Below the pieces are notes generated by a model. It worked only from the letters and a program-made list of their open reading frames with translations, was not told the origin of the DNA and did no database searches. A stretch of 39,064 nt of DNA from positions 1 to 39,064 of the forward strand of contig DUQQ01000040.1 of NCBI GenBank assembly GCA_012837705.1, written 5' to 3'. A program made the translations under genes and the position numbers. This document shows positions 7,724-16,466 of the stretch, one piece after another (within the stretch, counting starts at the first letter, position 1; each line of letters starts with the position of its first letter). Origin of the DNA: Hydrogenispora sp. GTDB taxonomy: Bacteria > Bacillota > UBA4882 > UBA10575.

Positions 7724-8605
7724 ATGCCTTTTAGTATGACTGGCTACGGCAGGTTTAAATTAGAAGATGATCCCAACTATCTGGTTTCTGTTGAAGCTCG
7801 TAGCGTTAACCATCGCTTTTTTGATCTTACGGTCCGTTTACCGAAGAATTATTCCTGGTTGGAAGAGAGCATTAATAAACAGGTTCGACCGGTAATTCAG
7901 CGGGGGAAGCTTGATCTATATGTGGCCATTGAGGAGCGTCCGGAAAACCGCAGTTGCCGATTGGCCATCGACCGTAAGGTGCTCGCCGATTATTTGCACG
8001 AAGTGAACCAGGTCCGAAAAGAATTCCGGATTCCTGGTAAAATCGGGATCGAACAGATTCTGCAGATCCCCGATCTCTTCGTGAAAAAAGAAGAAGTAAA
8101 CGAAGAAGCGCTCGAAAAGGCGGTTGTTACTGCGGTGCAAGGTGCTGTTCAACAGTTGTTGGCGATGCGCCAAAGAGAAGGGGAGAACCTGGCCGCCGAC
8201 CTGAAGACACGTATTCAACGTTTAAGCCAAACGATCGAAGAGATCGAGCGCTTGGCTGCAACGTTACCCAACCTCTACCGGGAAAAGCTAACCAAGGCAG
8301 TTCATGATATATTGGCGGAAGTCGAATTTGACGAACACCGGTTAGCCATGGAGGTCCTTTTTTATGTTGAACGCTCGTCCATCACTGAAGAGCTGACCCG
8401 CTTTAAAAGCCATCTGGAGCAGTTTTTATCAACCCTGATGGTCACAGGTGCGATCGGAAAAAAACTTGACTTTATTTGCCAAGAATTGAACCGTGAGATT
8501 AACACGATTGCGGCTAAAACCAGTGAACTATCCATCTCCCGTTATATCGTGGAGGTTAAGAGTGAAATAGAGAACATTAGAGAACAAGTTCAAAATATTG
8601 AATAG
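7724..8605 (+). CDS. yicC: YicC/YloC family endoribonuclease
   Basis: This 293-residue protein starts with the family hallmark MPFSMTGYGR. The C-terminal DUF1732-type segment GKKLDFICQELNREINTIAA is also clear, ending in a helical stretch typical of the family. Members are endoribonucleases reported to act in small RNA turnover in E. coli. It opens the operon yicC-mIHF-remA-gmk-rpoZ, the usual Firmicutes place for yicC next to remA and gmk. A ribosome site AAGGAG precedes the ATG. The length is normal for the family. Confidence 0.95.
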   Translation: MPFSMTGYGRFKLEDDPNYLVSVEARSVNHRFFDLTVRLPKNYSWLEESINKQVRPVIQRGKLDLYVAIEERPENRSCRLAIDRKVLADYLHEVNQVRKEFRIPGKIGIEQILQIPDLFVKKEEVNEEALEKAVVTAVQGAVQQLLAMRQREGENLAADLKTRIQRLSQTIEEIERLAATLPNLYREKLTKAVHDILAEVEFDEHRLAMEVLFYVERSSITEELTRFKSHLEQFLSTLMVTGAIGKKLDFICQELNREINTIAAKTSELSISRYIVEVKSEIENIREQVQNIE

Positions 8606-8616
8606 GAGGTGAAAAA

Positions 8617-8931
8617 ATGCCGCTTCCAAAACTGACGTTAGAAGAGAAAAAACAAGCTTTAAAAAAGGCACAGCAGGTTCGGAGCGAACGGGCTAAAATT
8701 CGTCAGGACTTGAAAGCCGGACGGACCGGAATCCGGGAAATTCTGGAACAGGTGGACAATGACGTAGTCGCGAAGATGCGGGTGGCCTATTTGTTGGAGT
8801 CTTTACCGCGGATTGGTAAGGTTCGCACCCGTAAGATCATGACTGAGATCGGAATCGACGAAACCAGAAGAATCCAAGGTCTAGGCTCCCGGCAGAAGCA
8901 GGCTTTGCTAGAGCGTTTTGGTAACCAGTAA
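8617..8931 (+). CDS. mihF: Integration host factor, actinobacterial type (mIHF-like)
   Basis: This 104-residue basic DNA-binding protein resembles the mycobacterial/streptomycete integration host factor, which bends and condenses DNA and is unrelated to the IHF/HU fold. The first half is a charged helix (residues about 6-35). The second half has an H2TH-like DNA-binding signature: LLESLPRIGKVRTRKIMTEI, then ETRRIQGLGSRQKQALLERF. In actinobacteria this gene sits next to gmk; here it lies between yicC and remA with gmk just beyond, so the context agrees. It begins 11 bp after yicC with AGGAGGTG as ribosome site. The assignment is by motif and context; DNA binding is inferred. Confidence 0.85.
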   Translation: MPLPKLTLEEKKQALKKAQQVRSERAKIRQDLKAGRTGIREILEQVDNDVVAKMRVAYLLESLPRIGKVRTRKIMTEIGIDETRRIQGLGSRQKQALLERFGNQ

Positions 8932-8952
8932 AAAAGGGGGATTCCACTCCGT

Positions 8953-9222
8953 ATGGATATCAAATTGATCAACATAGGTTTTGGTAATATGGTTGCGGCC
9001 AACCGAATTGTGGCAATTGTCAGCCCCGAATCGGCTCCGATTAAACGGATTATCCAGGAGAGCCGCGAGCGTGGGACCTTGATTGATGCCACCTATGGTA
9101 GAAGGACTCGAGCCGTGATTATCGTGGATAGCCTTCACCTTATACTTTCAGCAGTACAACCAGAGACTGTTGCACATCGTTTAATTTCTAAGGAAGCGGC
9201 AAATAATGATCCAGAGGAGTAA
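8953..9222 (+). CDS. remA: Extracellular matrix regulator RemA (DUF370)
   Basis: This 89-residue protein matches RemA, a DNA-binding protein that in Bacillus subtilis activates biofilm matrix and osmoprotection genes. The family signature is strong: [20 protein letters not shown], then ESAPIKRII and [16 protein letters not shown]. It lies between mIHF and gmk, the conserved site of remA in Firmicutes. An AAAAAGGGGG stretch lies upstream of the ATG. In non-biofilm species the role is not well known. Confidence 0.93.
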   Translation: MDIKLINIGFGNMVAANRIVAIVSPESAPIKRIIQESRERGTLIDATYGRRTRAVIIVDSLHLILSAVQPETVAHRLISKEAANNDPEE

Positions 9223-9231
9223 TAATCGTCG

Positions 9232-9828
9232 ATGGAAGGCTTACTTTTTGTTCTTTCAGGTCCGTCCGGAGTGGGAAAAAATACGGTTTTAAAGGAAGTG
9301 CTGGCCAAGCGCACCGATCTGACCTACTCAATCTCGGCTACGACCCGTCCACCCCGTGGGCAGGAGATCGACGGGGTGAATTACTACTTTTTATCGGAAG
9401 AACAGTTTTTAGTGGAGCGTCGGAATAACGGCTTTTTAGAGTGGGCAGAGATTTATGGTCATTACTACGGTACGCCACGAAAACAGGTTCTAGCTCTGCT
9501 TCAGAAGGGACAACATGTAATTTTAGATGTGGATATTCAAGGGGCTGCTCAGATCCGCGAAAATTACGCCAATGCGGTCTTGATTTTCCTCTATCCACCC
9601 TCAATTGCCGAACTAACCCGGCGGTTGCAGGGGAGGAACACCGAAGATGAAGAGGCGATCAAGAAAAGACTGGCCTATATTGAAACGGAATTAGCTGCTG
9701 TTACACTCTATGATTATGTCGTCGTCAATGATCATTTAGAGGAAGCCTGTCGGCGGGTGGAAGCGATCATCAACGCCGAAGAGGTTAAAGTAACCCGCGG
9801 GTACTGGAAGCGATTGCTGAACCCTTGA
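9232..9828 (+). CDS. gmk: Guanylate kinase
   Basis: This enzyme converts GMP and ATP to GDP and ADP. The 198 residues are normal for the family. The P-loop is GPSGVGKNT (residues 10-18), with Asn where most relatives have Gly or Ser before Thr. The GMP-binding region STTRPPRGQEIDGVNYYF-like stretch (ATTRPPRGQE, GVNYYFLSEEQF) and the DVDIQGAAQI segment are present, followed by the lid region RRLQGRNTEDEEAIKKRL. The ribosome site GAGGAG is rather far from the ATG (about 12 bases). It is co-transcribed with remA upstream and probably with rpoZ downstream. Confidence 0.96.
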   Translation: MEGLLFVLSGPSGVGKNTVLKEVLAKRTDLTYSISATTRPPRGQEIDGVNYYFLSEEQFLVERRNNGFLEWAEIYGHYYGTPRKQVLALLQKGQHVILDVDIQGAAQIRENYANAVLIFLYPPSIAELTRRLQGRNTEDEEAIKKRLAYIETELAAVTLYDYVVVNDHLEEACRRVEAIINAEEVKVTRGYWKRLLNP

Positions 9829-9853
9829 CAAAACAGGAAAAACTGCTTATTGT
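9825..9853 (+). promoter_or_regulatory. Possible internal promoter before rpoZ
   Basis: TTGACA (9825-9830) overlaps the gmk stop codon and is followed after 17 bp by TATTGT (9848-9853). The -35 is perfect and the -10 matches four of six. It could give extra transcription of rpoZ. Confidence 0.4.
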
Positions 9854-9893
9854 TATTATAAGAGTATCGGTTTAGGGAGGCATTATTTCACCG

Positions 9894-10094
9894 ATGAATA
9901 CACCTTCGTTAGAAGAATTGTTGGCAAAGGTTGACAGCAGGTATACTCTTGTTGTAACCGCGGCCAAACGTGCCCGCCAGATTATTGATGAAAGCGACCC
10001 GAGTGAAGACGGGGCGATCGGAGCAGTTTCGACCGCTTTAGAAGAAATTCTGAAAGGGAAAATCCTTCCCGTACAGCAACCCTATAACAATTAG
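9894..10094 (+). CDS. rpoZ: RNA polymerase omega subunit
   Basis: This 66-residue protein is the omega subunit, which helps assemble and stabilise RNA polymerase. The family core is seen in SLEELLAKVDSRYTLVVTAAKRARQI, broken here at residues 5-30, followed by the helix AIGAVSTALEEILKGKI. It follows gmk, as in most Firmicutes, and is followed by a terminator. GGGAGG is the ribosome site. Confidence 0.93.
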   Translation: MNTPSLEELLAKVDSRYTLVVTAAKRARQIIDESDPSEDGAIGAVSTALEEILKGKILPVQQPYNN

Positions 10095-10112
10095 TAAAGG
10101 GTACACTTTTAC

Positions 10113-10142
10113 CCCGGCGCGTCTGGCGCCGGGTGTTTTGTT
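10113..10142 (+). terminator. Intrinsic terminator after rpoZ
   Basis: CCCGGCGC (10113-10120) pairs with GCGCCGGG (10126-10133) around a 5-nt loop, followed by TGTTTTGTTATTT. It separates rpoZ from priA, and it argues against a priA start as early as 10133. Confidence 0.8.
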
Positions 10143-10183
10143 ATTTACGGCCTTTTTCACCGAATAGAGCTTGGAGGATGAAG

Positions 10184-12643
10184 ATGAAAACCAGTCGCTA
10201 CATTCAAGTTTGTGTTAATCTACAGGAATTACCGGATGATCGTTTATATGATTACCAGGTCCCCGCCGACTGGCCGTTCGTCCCATCTCCGGGCAGCCGT
10301 GTTTTGGTGCCTTTTGCCGGACGCCGCGCGGAAGCGATTGTTTGGGATTGTCAAGAACCAACTTATTCGGAACGGATCAAAGAGGTACTTGCGGTTTTGG
10401 ATGATACGCCTTTGCTGACGCCGGATCAAATGTCGCTCATCGACTGGTTAGCCAGGCGTTACTTCTGTCGGCGGCAGGATCTCTTCCGCTTGTTTTTACC
10501 GCCCGGGTTGAAGGCTAAAACGGAGAAATGCTGGCGGTTGGCGGGGGAGCCTGGTCAGATGGTGGCGTTTATCAATCGCCTTCCGCTGCCAGCGGAGATC
10601 CGCCGGGATTTACTGAAAGCAATGGAAGGGATCAAAAAGGAATATACTTCCGTTCCTAAACTGCAACCTGAGTTGCAACCTTATTTATTAGAACTTATTG
10701 AACATGGTTTCGTCAAAATAAGCTGGCGGCCGCAAAAGCCGACGATCAACTTCAAAACTGTTCAGGCCTATGCTTTAGCCCCCGCGTTTCCCGGAGCTGA
10801 TGCTGCCCAGTTAACCGCGAAACAACAGAAAGTTACGGCTTTTTTGGCGGAGCAAACCACGCCGGTGGCCACGAAGGAAATCCTGGCTGCGACGGGGGTT
10901 ACGGCCAGTGTTTTAACGGCTTTGTGCCAAAAAGGGTACTTAACCAAAACAACCTTAACCGTGGAGCGGAATCCTTTCCAACAACCGGTGGTCCCCCAAC
11001 CAATTCCGGAGCTCAACGCCGAGCAGGAGCAGGCCTTTGCGCAGATTCGTACCGCCTTGCACCAACGGGAAACCGCCTCCTTTCTTTTACATGGGGTGAC
11101 GGGGAGTGGTAAGACTGAGGTTTATTTACAGGCGATTGCCGAAGCTCTCAGGCTTGGCCAGGGCGCTATTCTCTTGGTTCCGGAGATCGCGCTGACTCCA
11201 CAGACCGTGGAGCGGGTCCGGGCCAGGTTCGGCGAGACGGTTGCGGTCTTACACAGCAGTTTGTCCGATGGCGAGCGTTTTGACCAGTGGTGGAAGATCA
11301 AAAATGGTGAAGTCAAAGTGGTGGTGGGAGCCCGTTCGGCCGTATTTGCCCCCCTGCCCAACTTGCGCTTGATCATCATCGATGAGGAGCATGAGTTCAC
11401 CTATAAGCAAGACGAGGTGCCCCGTTATCACGCGAAAGAAGTTGCTTATGAGATCTGCCGCCGGAATAAGGGTGTGCTGGTACTGGGGAGCGCCACTCCT
11501 TCCTTGGAAAGTGTCTATGCCCGGCAAAAGGGGGAGTTAATCGGGTTAACCCTGACGCAGAGGATCTTTGGGCGGCCAATGCCCCAGGTCCATTTGGTCG
11601 ATTTACGCGAGGAGTTTAAGGCGCGGCGTTTTGCCGTTCTCTCTCCAGTCTTGAAAGAGGAGATTGACAAGCGGCTCCACCGTCAGGAACAGGTGATTAT
11701 TCTCTTGAACCGGAGGGGGTTTGCCACTTTTATTCTCTGCCGCGAATGCGGACAAGTTTTAAAGTGCTCAGCTTGTGATGTAACCCTCACCTATCACCGG
11801 AAACCGAATGTGCTCCGTTGTCATTACTGTGACTACCAAACGGTTCCGCCCGACCGTTGCCCCCACTGTAAAAGTCATTGTATCCGCTATTTTGGACACG
11901 GCACCCAACGGTTGGAAGAGGAATTAACGGCCGAATTTCCCAACGCCCGGGTGGCGCGGATGGATCTGGATACGACCAGCCGGAAAGGGAGCCACGAACG
12001 GATCTACCGGCAATTGGTCCGGGGGGAGATCGATATTTTATTAGGAACCCAAATGGTGGCGAAGGGCTTGGACCTGCCCAACGTCACCCTGGTGGGGATC
12101 ATCGCCGCCGATTCGGGGCTTAATCTTCCGGATTTTCGCGCGGCGGAGCGGACTTATCAGATCTTAACACAGGCGGCGGGCCGCGCCGGCCGGGGAGCCG
12201 AGGCCGGTTTAGTTGTAGTCCAGACCTATAATCCCGAACATTACAGTATTAAGGCCCTGGCGGAGCAGGAGGAGGAAGCCTTCTACCGGCAAGAGCTTGC
12301 TTACCGCGAAGCCGCCAACTATCCACCGTTTACCCATCTGATTCGGGTGGTCTTTTCTGGCCTCGACCAGCAAGCGGTGGAAAACGCCGCCCACCGGTTC
12401 ACTTCTCTTTTGCAGAAGGCGCTCACGAAATTGGCTTTACCACCCGGGGTAATGGAAGTAATTGGGCCGCAACCAGCGCTGATTGAAAAGATAAAAAACA
12501 AGTTTCGCTGGCATACTTTACTGAAAACCAAAGAACTGGTTCTGGCGGAGCGCTTGTTACCCCGTATTGTCCAGGCCCTGCACCGCGAACGGCGCCAGGG
12601 GGTCCGTATAATCATCGACGAAAATCCCTATTCCGTGTTATAA
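10184..12643 (+). CDS. priA: Primosomal replication restart helicase PriA
   Basis: PriA is a 3'-5' DNA helicase that recognises stalled forks and reloads the replisome. About 819 residues are encoded. The N-terminal DNA-binding region starts with YIQVCVNLQELPDDRLYDYQ. Walker A is GVTGSGKT (about 302-309) and the DEEH box of Walker B is at about 398-401. The zinc-binding region with paired cysteines (CRECG, CSACD, CHYCD, CPHCK) spans about 517-562, followed by helicase motifs GTQMVAKGLD and QAAGRAGRG. The ATG at 10184 is chosen because GGAGG lies 6 bases upstream; the ATG at 10178 touches that site. It leads the priA-def-fmt group. Confidence 0.96.
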   Translation: MKTSRYIQVCVNLQELPDDRLYDYQVPADWPFVPSPGSRVLVPFAGRRAEAIVWDCQEPTYSERIKEVLAVLDDTPLLTPDQMSLIDWLARRYFCRRQDLFRLFLPPGLKAKTEKCWRLAGEPGQMVAFINRLPLPAEIRRDLLKAMEGIKKEYTSVPKLQPELQPYLLELIEHGFVKISWRPQKPTINFKTVQAYALAPAFPGADAAQLTAKQQKVTAFLAEQTTPVATKEILAATGVTASVLTALCQKGYLTKTTLTVERNPFQQPVVPQPIPELNAEQEQAFAQIRTALHQRETASFLLHGVTGSGKTEVYLQAIAEALRLGQGAILLVPEIALTPQTVERVRARFGETVAVLHSSLSDGERFDQWWKIKNGEVKVVVGARSAVFAPLPNLRLIIIDEEHEFTYKQDEVPRYHAKEVAYEICRRNKGVLVLGSATPSLESVYARQKGELIGLTLTQRIFGRPMPQVHLVDLREEFKARRFAVLSPVLKEEIDKRLHRQEQVIILLNRRGFATFILCRECGQVLKCSACDVTLTYHRKPNVLRCHYCDYQTVPPDRCPHCKSHCIRYFGHGTQRLEEELTAEFPNARVARMDLDTTSRKGSHERIYRQLVRGEIDILLGTQMVAKGLDLPNVTLVGIIAADSGLNLPDFRAAERTYQILTQAAGRAGRGAEAGLVVVQTYNPEHYSIKALAEQEEEAFYRQELAYREAANYPPFTHLIRVVFSGLDQQAVENAAHRFTSLLQKALTKLALPPGVMEVIGPQPALIEKIKNKFRWHTLLKTKELVLAERLLPRIVQALHRERRQGVRIIIDENPYSVL

Positions 12644-12738
12644 TACTTTCATCAAGTATTTTCTGGTCTAAGTTGGCATAAATGAATCATGCAATTCTAT
12701 AAGTTATGCACATTGGATTGAAAGGAAGAGCTGTTATT

Positions 12739-13197
12739 ATGGTTTTACCGATTGTAACCGACCCTAATCCGCTTTTACGCCAAAAAGCCAAGCCGGTTAA
12801 GAAAGTCACGAAAAGGATAAAAAAATTGGCCCAAAACATGTTAGAGACGATGTATGCGGCAGATGGGGTTGGGCTAGCCGGGCCTCAGGTTGGTGTGGGT
12901 GAGCGGATCATCGTGATTGATGTGGGGGAAGGGCCAATTGTCTTGATCAATCCGGAGATTCTCAGCCGAACAGGGGAGGAACGGGATGTGGAAGGCTGTC
13001 TGAGTATCCCCGGCCGGAACGGTTATGTGACCAGAGCGGCCAGAGTAAAAGTGGCCGGTCTTAATCTAGAGGGACGCAAGGTCGAGCTGGAGGGAGAAGG
13101 GCTCCTCGCCCGGGCGTTTCAACATGAGATTGACCATTTGGAAGGAGTCTTGTTTATTGATTACCTACCGGCGGAAGCGGGGAGGGTGGACCGATGA
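12739..13197 (+). CDS. def: Peptide deformylase
   Basis: This metalloenzyme removes the formyl group from new proteins. The three family motifs are present: GVGLAGPQ (43-50, with Gly where many have Ala), EGCLS (85-89, metal ligand Cys87) and HEIDH (129-133, ligands His129 and His133, catalytic Glu130). The 152-residue length is normal. ATG at 12739 is preferred over 12706, which has no ribosome site and adds residues not found in relatives; AAGGAAG precedes 12739. Its stop overlaps the fmt start as ATGA. Confidence 0.95.
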   Translation: MVLPIVTDPNPLLRQKAKPVKKVTKRIKKLAQNMLETMYAADGVGLAGPQVGVGERIIVIDVGEGPIVLINPEILSRTGEERDVEGCLSIPGRNGYVTRAARVKVAGLNLEGRKVELEGEGLLARAFQHEIDHLEGVLFIDYLPAEAGRVDR

Positions 13198-14141
13198 GAT
13201 TGGTTTTTATGGGCACACCGGATTTTGCCGCGGTTTCACTCCGGAGTTTGCTGGCTGCCGGACACCAGGTGGTCGGGGTTGTTACCCAACCGGATCGCCC
13301 CCGCGGACGGGGAATGAAACTGACGCCATCCCCGGTGAAGAAGCTGGCCGTGGATCATGACCTTCCGGTTCTCCAACCGGGACGTCTCCCGGACGAAGAA
13401 GTAATGGCTTTGCTGGCTAAGACCCGTCCGGAAGTGATTGTGGTGGTCGCCTACGGTTTAAAGATCCCCCCGGCGATTTTGACTTATCCGCCGTACGGGT
13501 GTGTTAATGTCCATGCTTCTCTGCTGCCGAAATACCGGGGGGCATCCCCGATCCAGGCCGTCCTCTTAAACGGGGAAACAACAACTGGGATCACCACGAT
13601 GCGGATGGATGAAGGTTGGGATACGGGCGATGTGCTGCTGATGCGCCAGATTCCGATTGACCCAGCCGATAACTTTGGCACCCTTCATGACCGCTTGGCG
13701 GCACTGGGGGGAGAAGTCTTACTGGATACGTTGGCCGGTTTGACCGCAGGTACGGTAAAACCGGTACCCCAGAACCATGCGGAAGCGACCTATGTTCCAA
13801 AGTTAACCGAGGGAGATCTGGTTTTATCGTGGGCTGATACGACGGCTGCGCTCCATAACCGGATCCGGGCGTTCGCACCGGTTCCCGGTGCCCGCACCTA
13901 TTTGCATGGGGAAATTTTGAAGGTTTGGGCGGCAAGACCGGGGAAAGGATGGTATGGTTTGGAACAAGCCAAGCCGGGCACGATCGGAACGGTCACCAAG
14001 GAGGAGGGTGGAGGATTACCAGTCCGGACCGGGGACGGGGTCTTGTTACTGACGGAGATCCAAAGCCCGGGGAAGAAACGCCTTCCCATTCTTCAGTTTG
14101 TGGCCGGGAATCCGTTGGACGCTGGGATAATTCTAGGTTAA
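13194..14141 (+). CDS. fmt: Methionyl-tRNA formyltransferase
   Basis: This enzyme formylates initiator Met-tRNA using 10-formyltetrahydrofolate. The N-terminal transferase domain carries the catalytic Asn105, His107 and Asp143, in NVHASLLPKYRGASPIQ and MDEGWDTGDVLL. The C-terminal OB-fold tRNA-binding domain contains NRIRAFAPVPGA. Length (315) is normal. The start overlaps the def stop by 4 bp, so translation is coupled with peptide deformylase, the enzyme that later removes the formyl group. Confidence 0.96.
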   Translation: MRLVFMGTPDFAAVSLRSLLAAGHQVVGVVTQPDRPRGRGMKLTPSPVKKLAVDHDLPVLQPGRLPDEEVMALLAKTRPEVIVVVAYGLKIPPAILTYPPYGCVNVHASLLPKYRGASPIQAVLLNGETTTGITTMRMDEGWDTGDVLLMRQIPIDPADNFGTLHDRLAALGGEVLLDTLAGLTAGTVKPVPQNHAEATYVPKLTEGDLVLSWADTTAALHNRIRAFAPVPGARTYLHGEILKVWAARPGKGWYGLEQAKPGTIGTVTKEEGGGLPVRTGDGVLLLTEIQSPGKKRLPILQFVAGNPLDAGIILG

Positions 14142-14291
14142 ATTCAGTTTAAGAAGGAAACTTCTGAAGCAGGTGGGCGTTTTTTCTACTTAGAGATGGT
14201 CTTTCCGGAAAGACTAAGGGCCGTGGCCATGCGTGTTACCCTAGGGTCGACGGAGAAGCCATTACTGATGTGTGAAGGAGGATTTACACCG

Positions 14292-14993
14292 ATGTTTTTC
14301 CCATTTCTTGATCCCACTTATATTCTGCTTATTCCTGCGATTATTCTAGCCGTTTATGCGCAGATGAAAGTGCAAACAACTTTTGACCGCTATTCACGGG
14401 TAAGGGCCAGCTCTGGCGTGACTGGAGCCCAAGTGGCCCGAGATTTGCTGGACAAAAACAACCTGACCGATGTGGTGGTGGAGATTACACCGGGGCGGTT
14501 GACCGATCATTATGATCCGCGTACAAAACGGTTGCGTCTTTCGGCGGAAAATTACCACGGTACGTCGCTGGCCGCTTTAGGCGTAGCTGCTCACGAGACC
14601 GGCCATGCCATCCAGCACGCCCAGGAGTATATTCCCCTGAATATTCGTCATGCCATCTTCCCGGTGGCCAGCTTTGGTTCGAGTTTGGCTTTCCCCCTGT
14701 TCTTTATTGGTCTCGTGTTTGGCGGGGGTGGAACTTTCTTAATGGATCTGGGTATTCTCTTGTTTACCTTTGCCGTTCTCTTTCAAGTGGTCACCTTGCC
14801 GGTGGAATTCAACGCCAGCGGACGGGCCCTCCGGATGCTGGAAAGCGAAGGGTATTTGATGCGTGGCGGTGAAGTGGCTGGCGCCCGTAAAGTCTTAAGT
14901 GCTGCGGCTTTAACCTATTTAGCGGCTACGGCAATGGCTTTGCTCCAACTCTTACGCCTCGTTGTGCTTCGCGGGTACCGTCGAAATGACTAA
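14292..14993 (+). CDS. YugP-like membrane zinc metallopeptidase
   Basis: This 233-residue membrane protease belongs to the neutral zinc metallopeptidase family (PF04298, YugP). The zinc motif HETGH is at residues 101-105. Membrane helices lie at about 7-24 and two or three after residue 120, with a further one near the C-terminus. The YSRVRASSGVTGAQVAR segment after the first helix is typical. The ATG at 14292 has AAGGAGG about 10 bases upstream; the longer frame from 14196 lacks a ribosome site and starts inside a palindromic spacer. Its 3' end overlaps rsmB by 8 bp. Substrates of this family are not known. Confidence 0.9.
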   Translation: MFFPFLDPTYILLIPAIILAVYAQMKVQTTFDRYSRVRASSGVTGAQVARDLLDKNNLTDVVVEITPGRLTDHYDPRTKRLRLSAENYHGTSLAALGVAAHETGHAIQHAQEYIPLNIRHAIFPVASFGSSLAFPLFFIGLVFGGGGTFLMDLGILLFTFAVLFQVVTLPVEFNASGRALRMLESEGYLMRGGEVAGARKVLSAAALTYLAATAMALLQLLRLVVLRGYRRND

Positions 14994-16332
14994 AAAACGC
15001 TCCGGTCGAAGCCTCGCCCTCGACGCCTTGATTGCCATTGAGGAAGAGGGGGCTTATGCGAATCGGATATTGAACTCCCTGTTTGCCAAGGAGCAACCGG
15101 AGGAAAAGGAAAAGCGATTGGCTACAGAGTTAGTCTTTGGGACACTCCGTCACCGGAGTAGACTGGATTTTCTTCTGAACCAGTTGCTCACGAAGGAACT
15201 TTCCGCATTGCCCGCGGCAATCCGGGAAGTTCTTCGTTTATCCCTTTATCAGCTTATCTTTACGGTGCACCCGGCCTATGCGGTAGTCAATGAAGCGGTT
15301 GACTTAACGAAAAACGGTAAGTATCGGGGCTTATCTCGTCTCGTCAACGGGGTGCTCCGGAACTATCAGCGGCGGCGACAAGAATTGGAACAGACTTTGC
15401 CCGACTTTGCTCAGGACCCCGTGGGTCATCTGACGATTGTCCATTCCCACCCCCGCTGGTTGGTGCAGCGATGGATCCAACGTTGGGGAGAGGAAACCAC
15501 CCATCGTCTGGTCGAAGCCAATAATGCACCCGCCCCTTTAAGTGTGCGGACCAATACTCTCCGCATCAGCCGGGACGAGCTTTTAGGGGCGCTGGCCAAA
15601 GCTGGAATCGAGGCGGAGCCGGTGCCGACGATTCCGGAAGCGATCCGCTTAAAGAGTGGACGGGAGCTCACCAGTAATCCTTTGTGGGTGGAAGGATACT
15701 TTTATATTCAGGATGAAGCGTCGATGCTGGTTGCGCACCTTTTGGCCCCGGAACCCGGTGCCGTGATCGCCGATTTATGTGCGGCACCGGGGGGAAAGAC
15801 GACCCATCTGGCGCAATTAATGAACAATACGGGTCAAATTTACGCCTTGGATCAGTTTGAACATAAGACCAGCTTGATTGCGGAGAACGCCCAACGGCTC
15901 GGGATTGGGATCGTCGAGCCGCTCACGGGTGATGCCCGGCGTTGGCGCCCAGCCGCTCTGGTCGATGGTGTCCTCTTGGATGCACCTTGTACGGGAACGG
16001 GCGTTCTACGCCGCCGTCCGGACATTCGCTGGCGGCGCCAACCGGCCGACCTGGTGCAGTTGGTCGCCCTCCAGCAGGAGTTACTGAACCACGCGGCCTC
16101 CCTGTTGAAGCCGGGCGGGCGGCTGGTCTATAGTACCTGTTCTTTGGAGAGCGAAGAGAATGAGGAACAGATCCGCCGCTTTTTAGCAGATCATCCTAAT
16201 TTCCGGGTCGATCTCCCGGACAATTTTGCCGCAAACTTTTCGGCGGAACGCATGGCGGAGGGTTTTTTAACCATTCCCCGTGCGGACGGGCCCGACGGCT
16301 TTTTTATGACCCGTTTAGAAAAGTCAAGATAA
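14986..16332 (+). CDS. rsmB: 16S rRNA (cytosine967-C5)-methyltransferase RsmB
   Basis: This 448-residue enzyme methylates C967 of 16S rRNA with S-adenosylmethionine. A NusB-like RNA-binding domain covers about 1-140 (RSLALDALIAIEEEGAYANR at its start). The methyltransferase domain has the AdoMet loop LCAAPGGKTTHLAQ and two cysteines of the m5C family: Cys335 in DAPCTGTG and Cys385 in YSTCSLE. The ATG at 14986 overlaps the end of the YugP-like gene, and no clear ribosome site is seen, so coupling is likely. The longer frame from TTG 14962 is less likely. Confidence 0.95.
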   Translation: MTKKRSGRSLALDALIAIEEEGAYANRILNSLFAKEQPEEKEKRLATELVFGTLRHRSRLDFLLNQLLTKELSALPAAIREVLRLSLYQLIFTVHPAYAVVNEAVDLTKNGKYRGLSRLVNGVLRNYQRRRQELEQTLPDFAQDPVGHLTIVHSHPRWLVQRWIQRWGEETTHRLVEANNAPAPLSVRTNTLRISRDELLGALAKAGIEAEPVPTIPEAIRLKSGRELTSNPLWVEGYFYIQDEASMLVAHLLAPEPGAVIADLCAAPGGKTTHLAQLMNNTGQIYALDQFEHKTSLIAENAQRLGIGIVEPLTGDARRWRPAALVDGVLLDAPCTGTGVLRRRPDIRWRRQPADLVQLVALQQELLNHAASLLKPGGRLVYSTCSLESEENEEQIRRFLADHPNFRVDLPDNFAANFSAERMAEGFLTIPRADGPDGFFMTRLEKSR

Positions 16333-16369
16333 AACCGGTGTATTTTCCACGCTGCCTTCCTTGAGCCTG

Positions 16370-16398
16370 TTGTCCCCTCCGGTAATTTATGATAAAAT
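16370..16398 (+). promoter_or_regulatory. Probable sigma-A promoter for the aminotransferase gene
   Basis: TTGTCC (16370-16375) and TAAAAT (16393-16398) are 17 bp apart. A small hairpin CCGCA/TGCGG (16428-16440) lies between the promoter and the ribosome site. No T-box element fits in this short leader. Confidence 0.55.
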
Positions 16399-16466
16399 AA
16401 TGAAAATTCATTCATACAACTTTGTTCCGCATGGTGCGGTAGAAAAAATGAAGGGAGAGTTTAATT

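Noticed and set aside
16333-16466. T-box leader before the aminotransferase
   Set aside because: The space from the promoter to the start is about 70 bp, too short, and no T-box sequence is seen.
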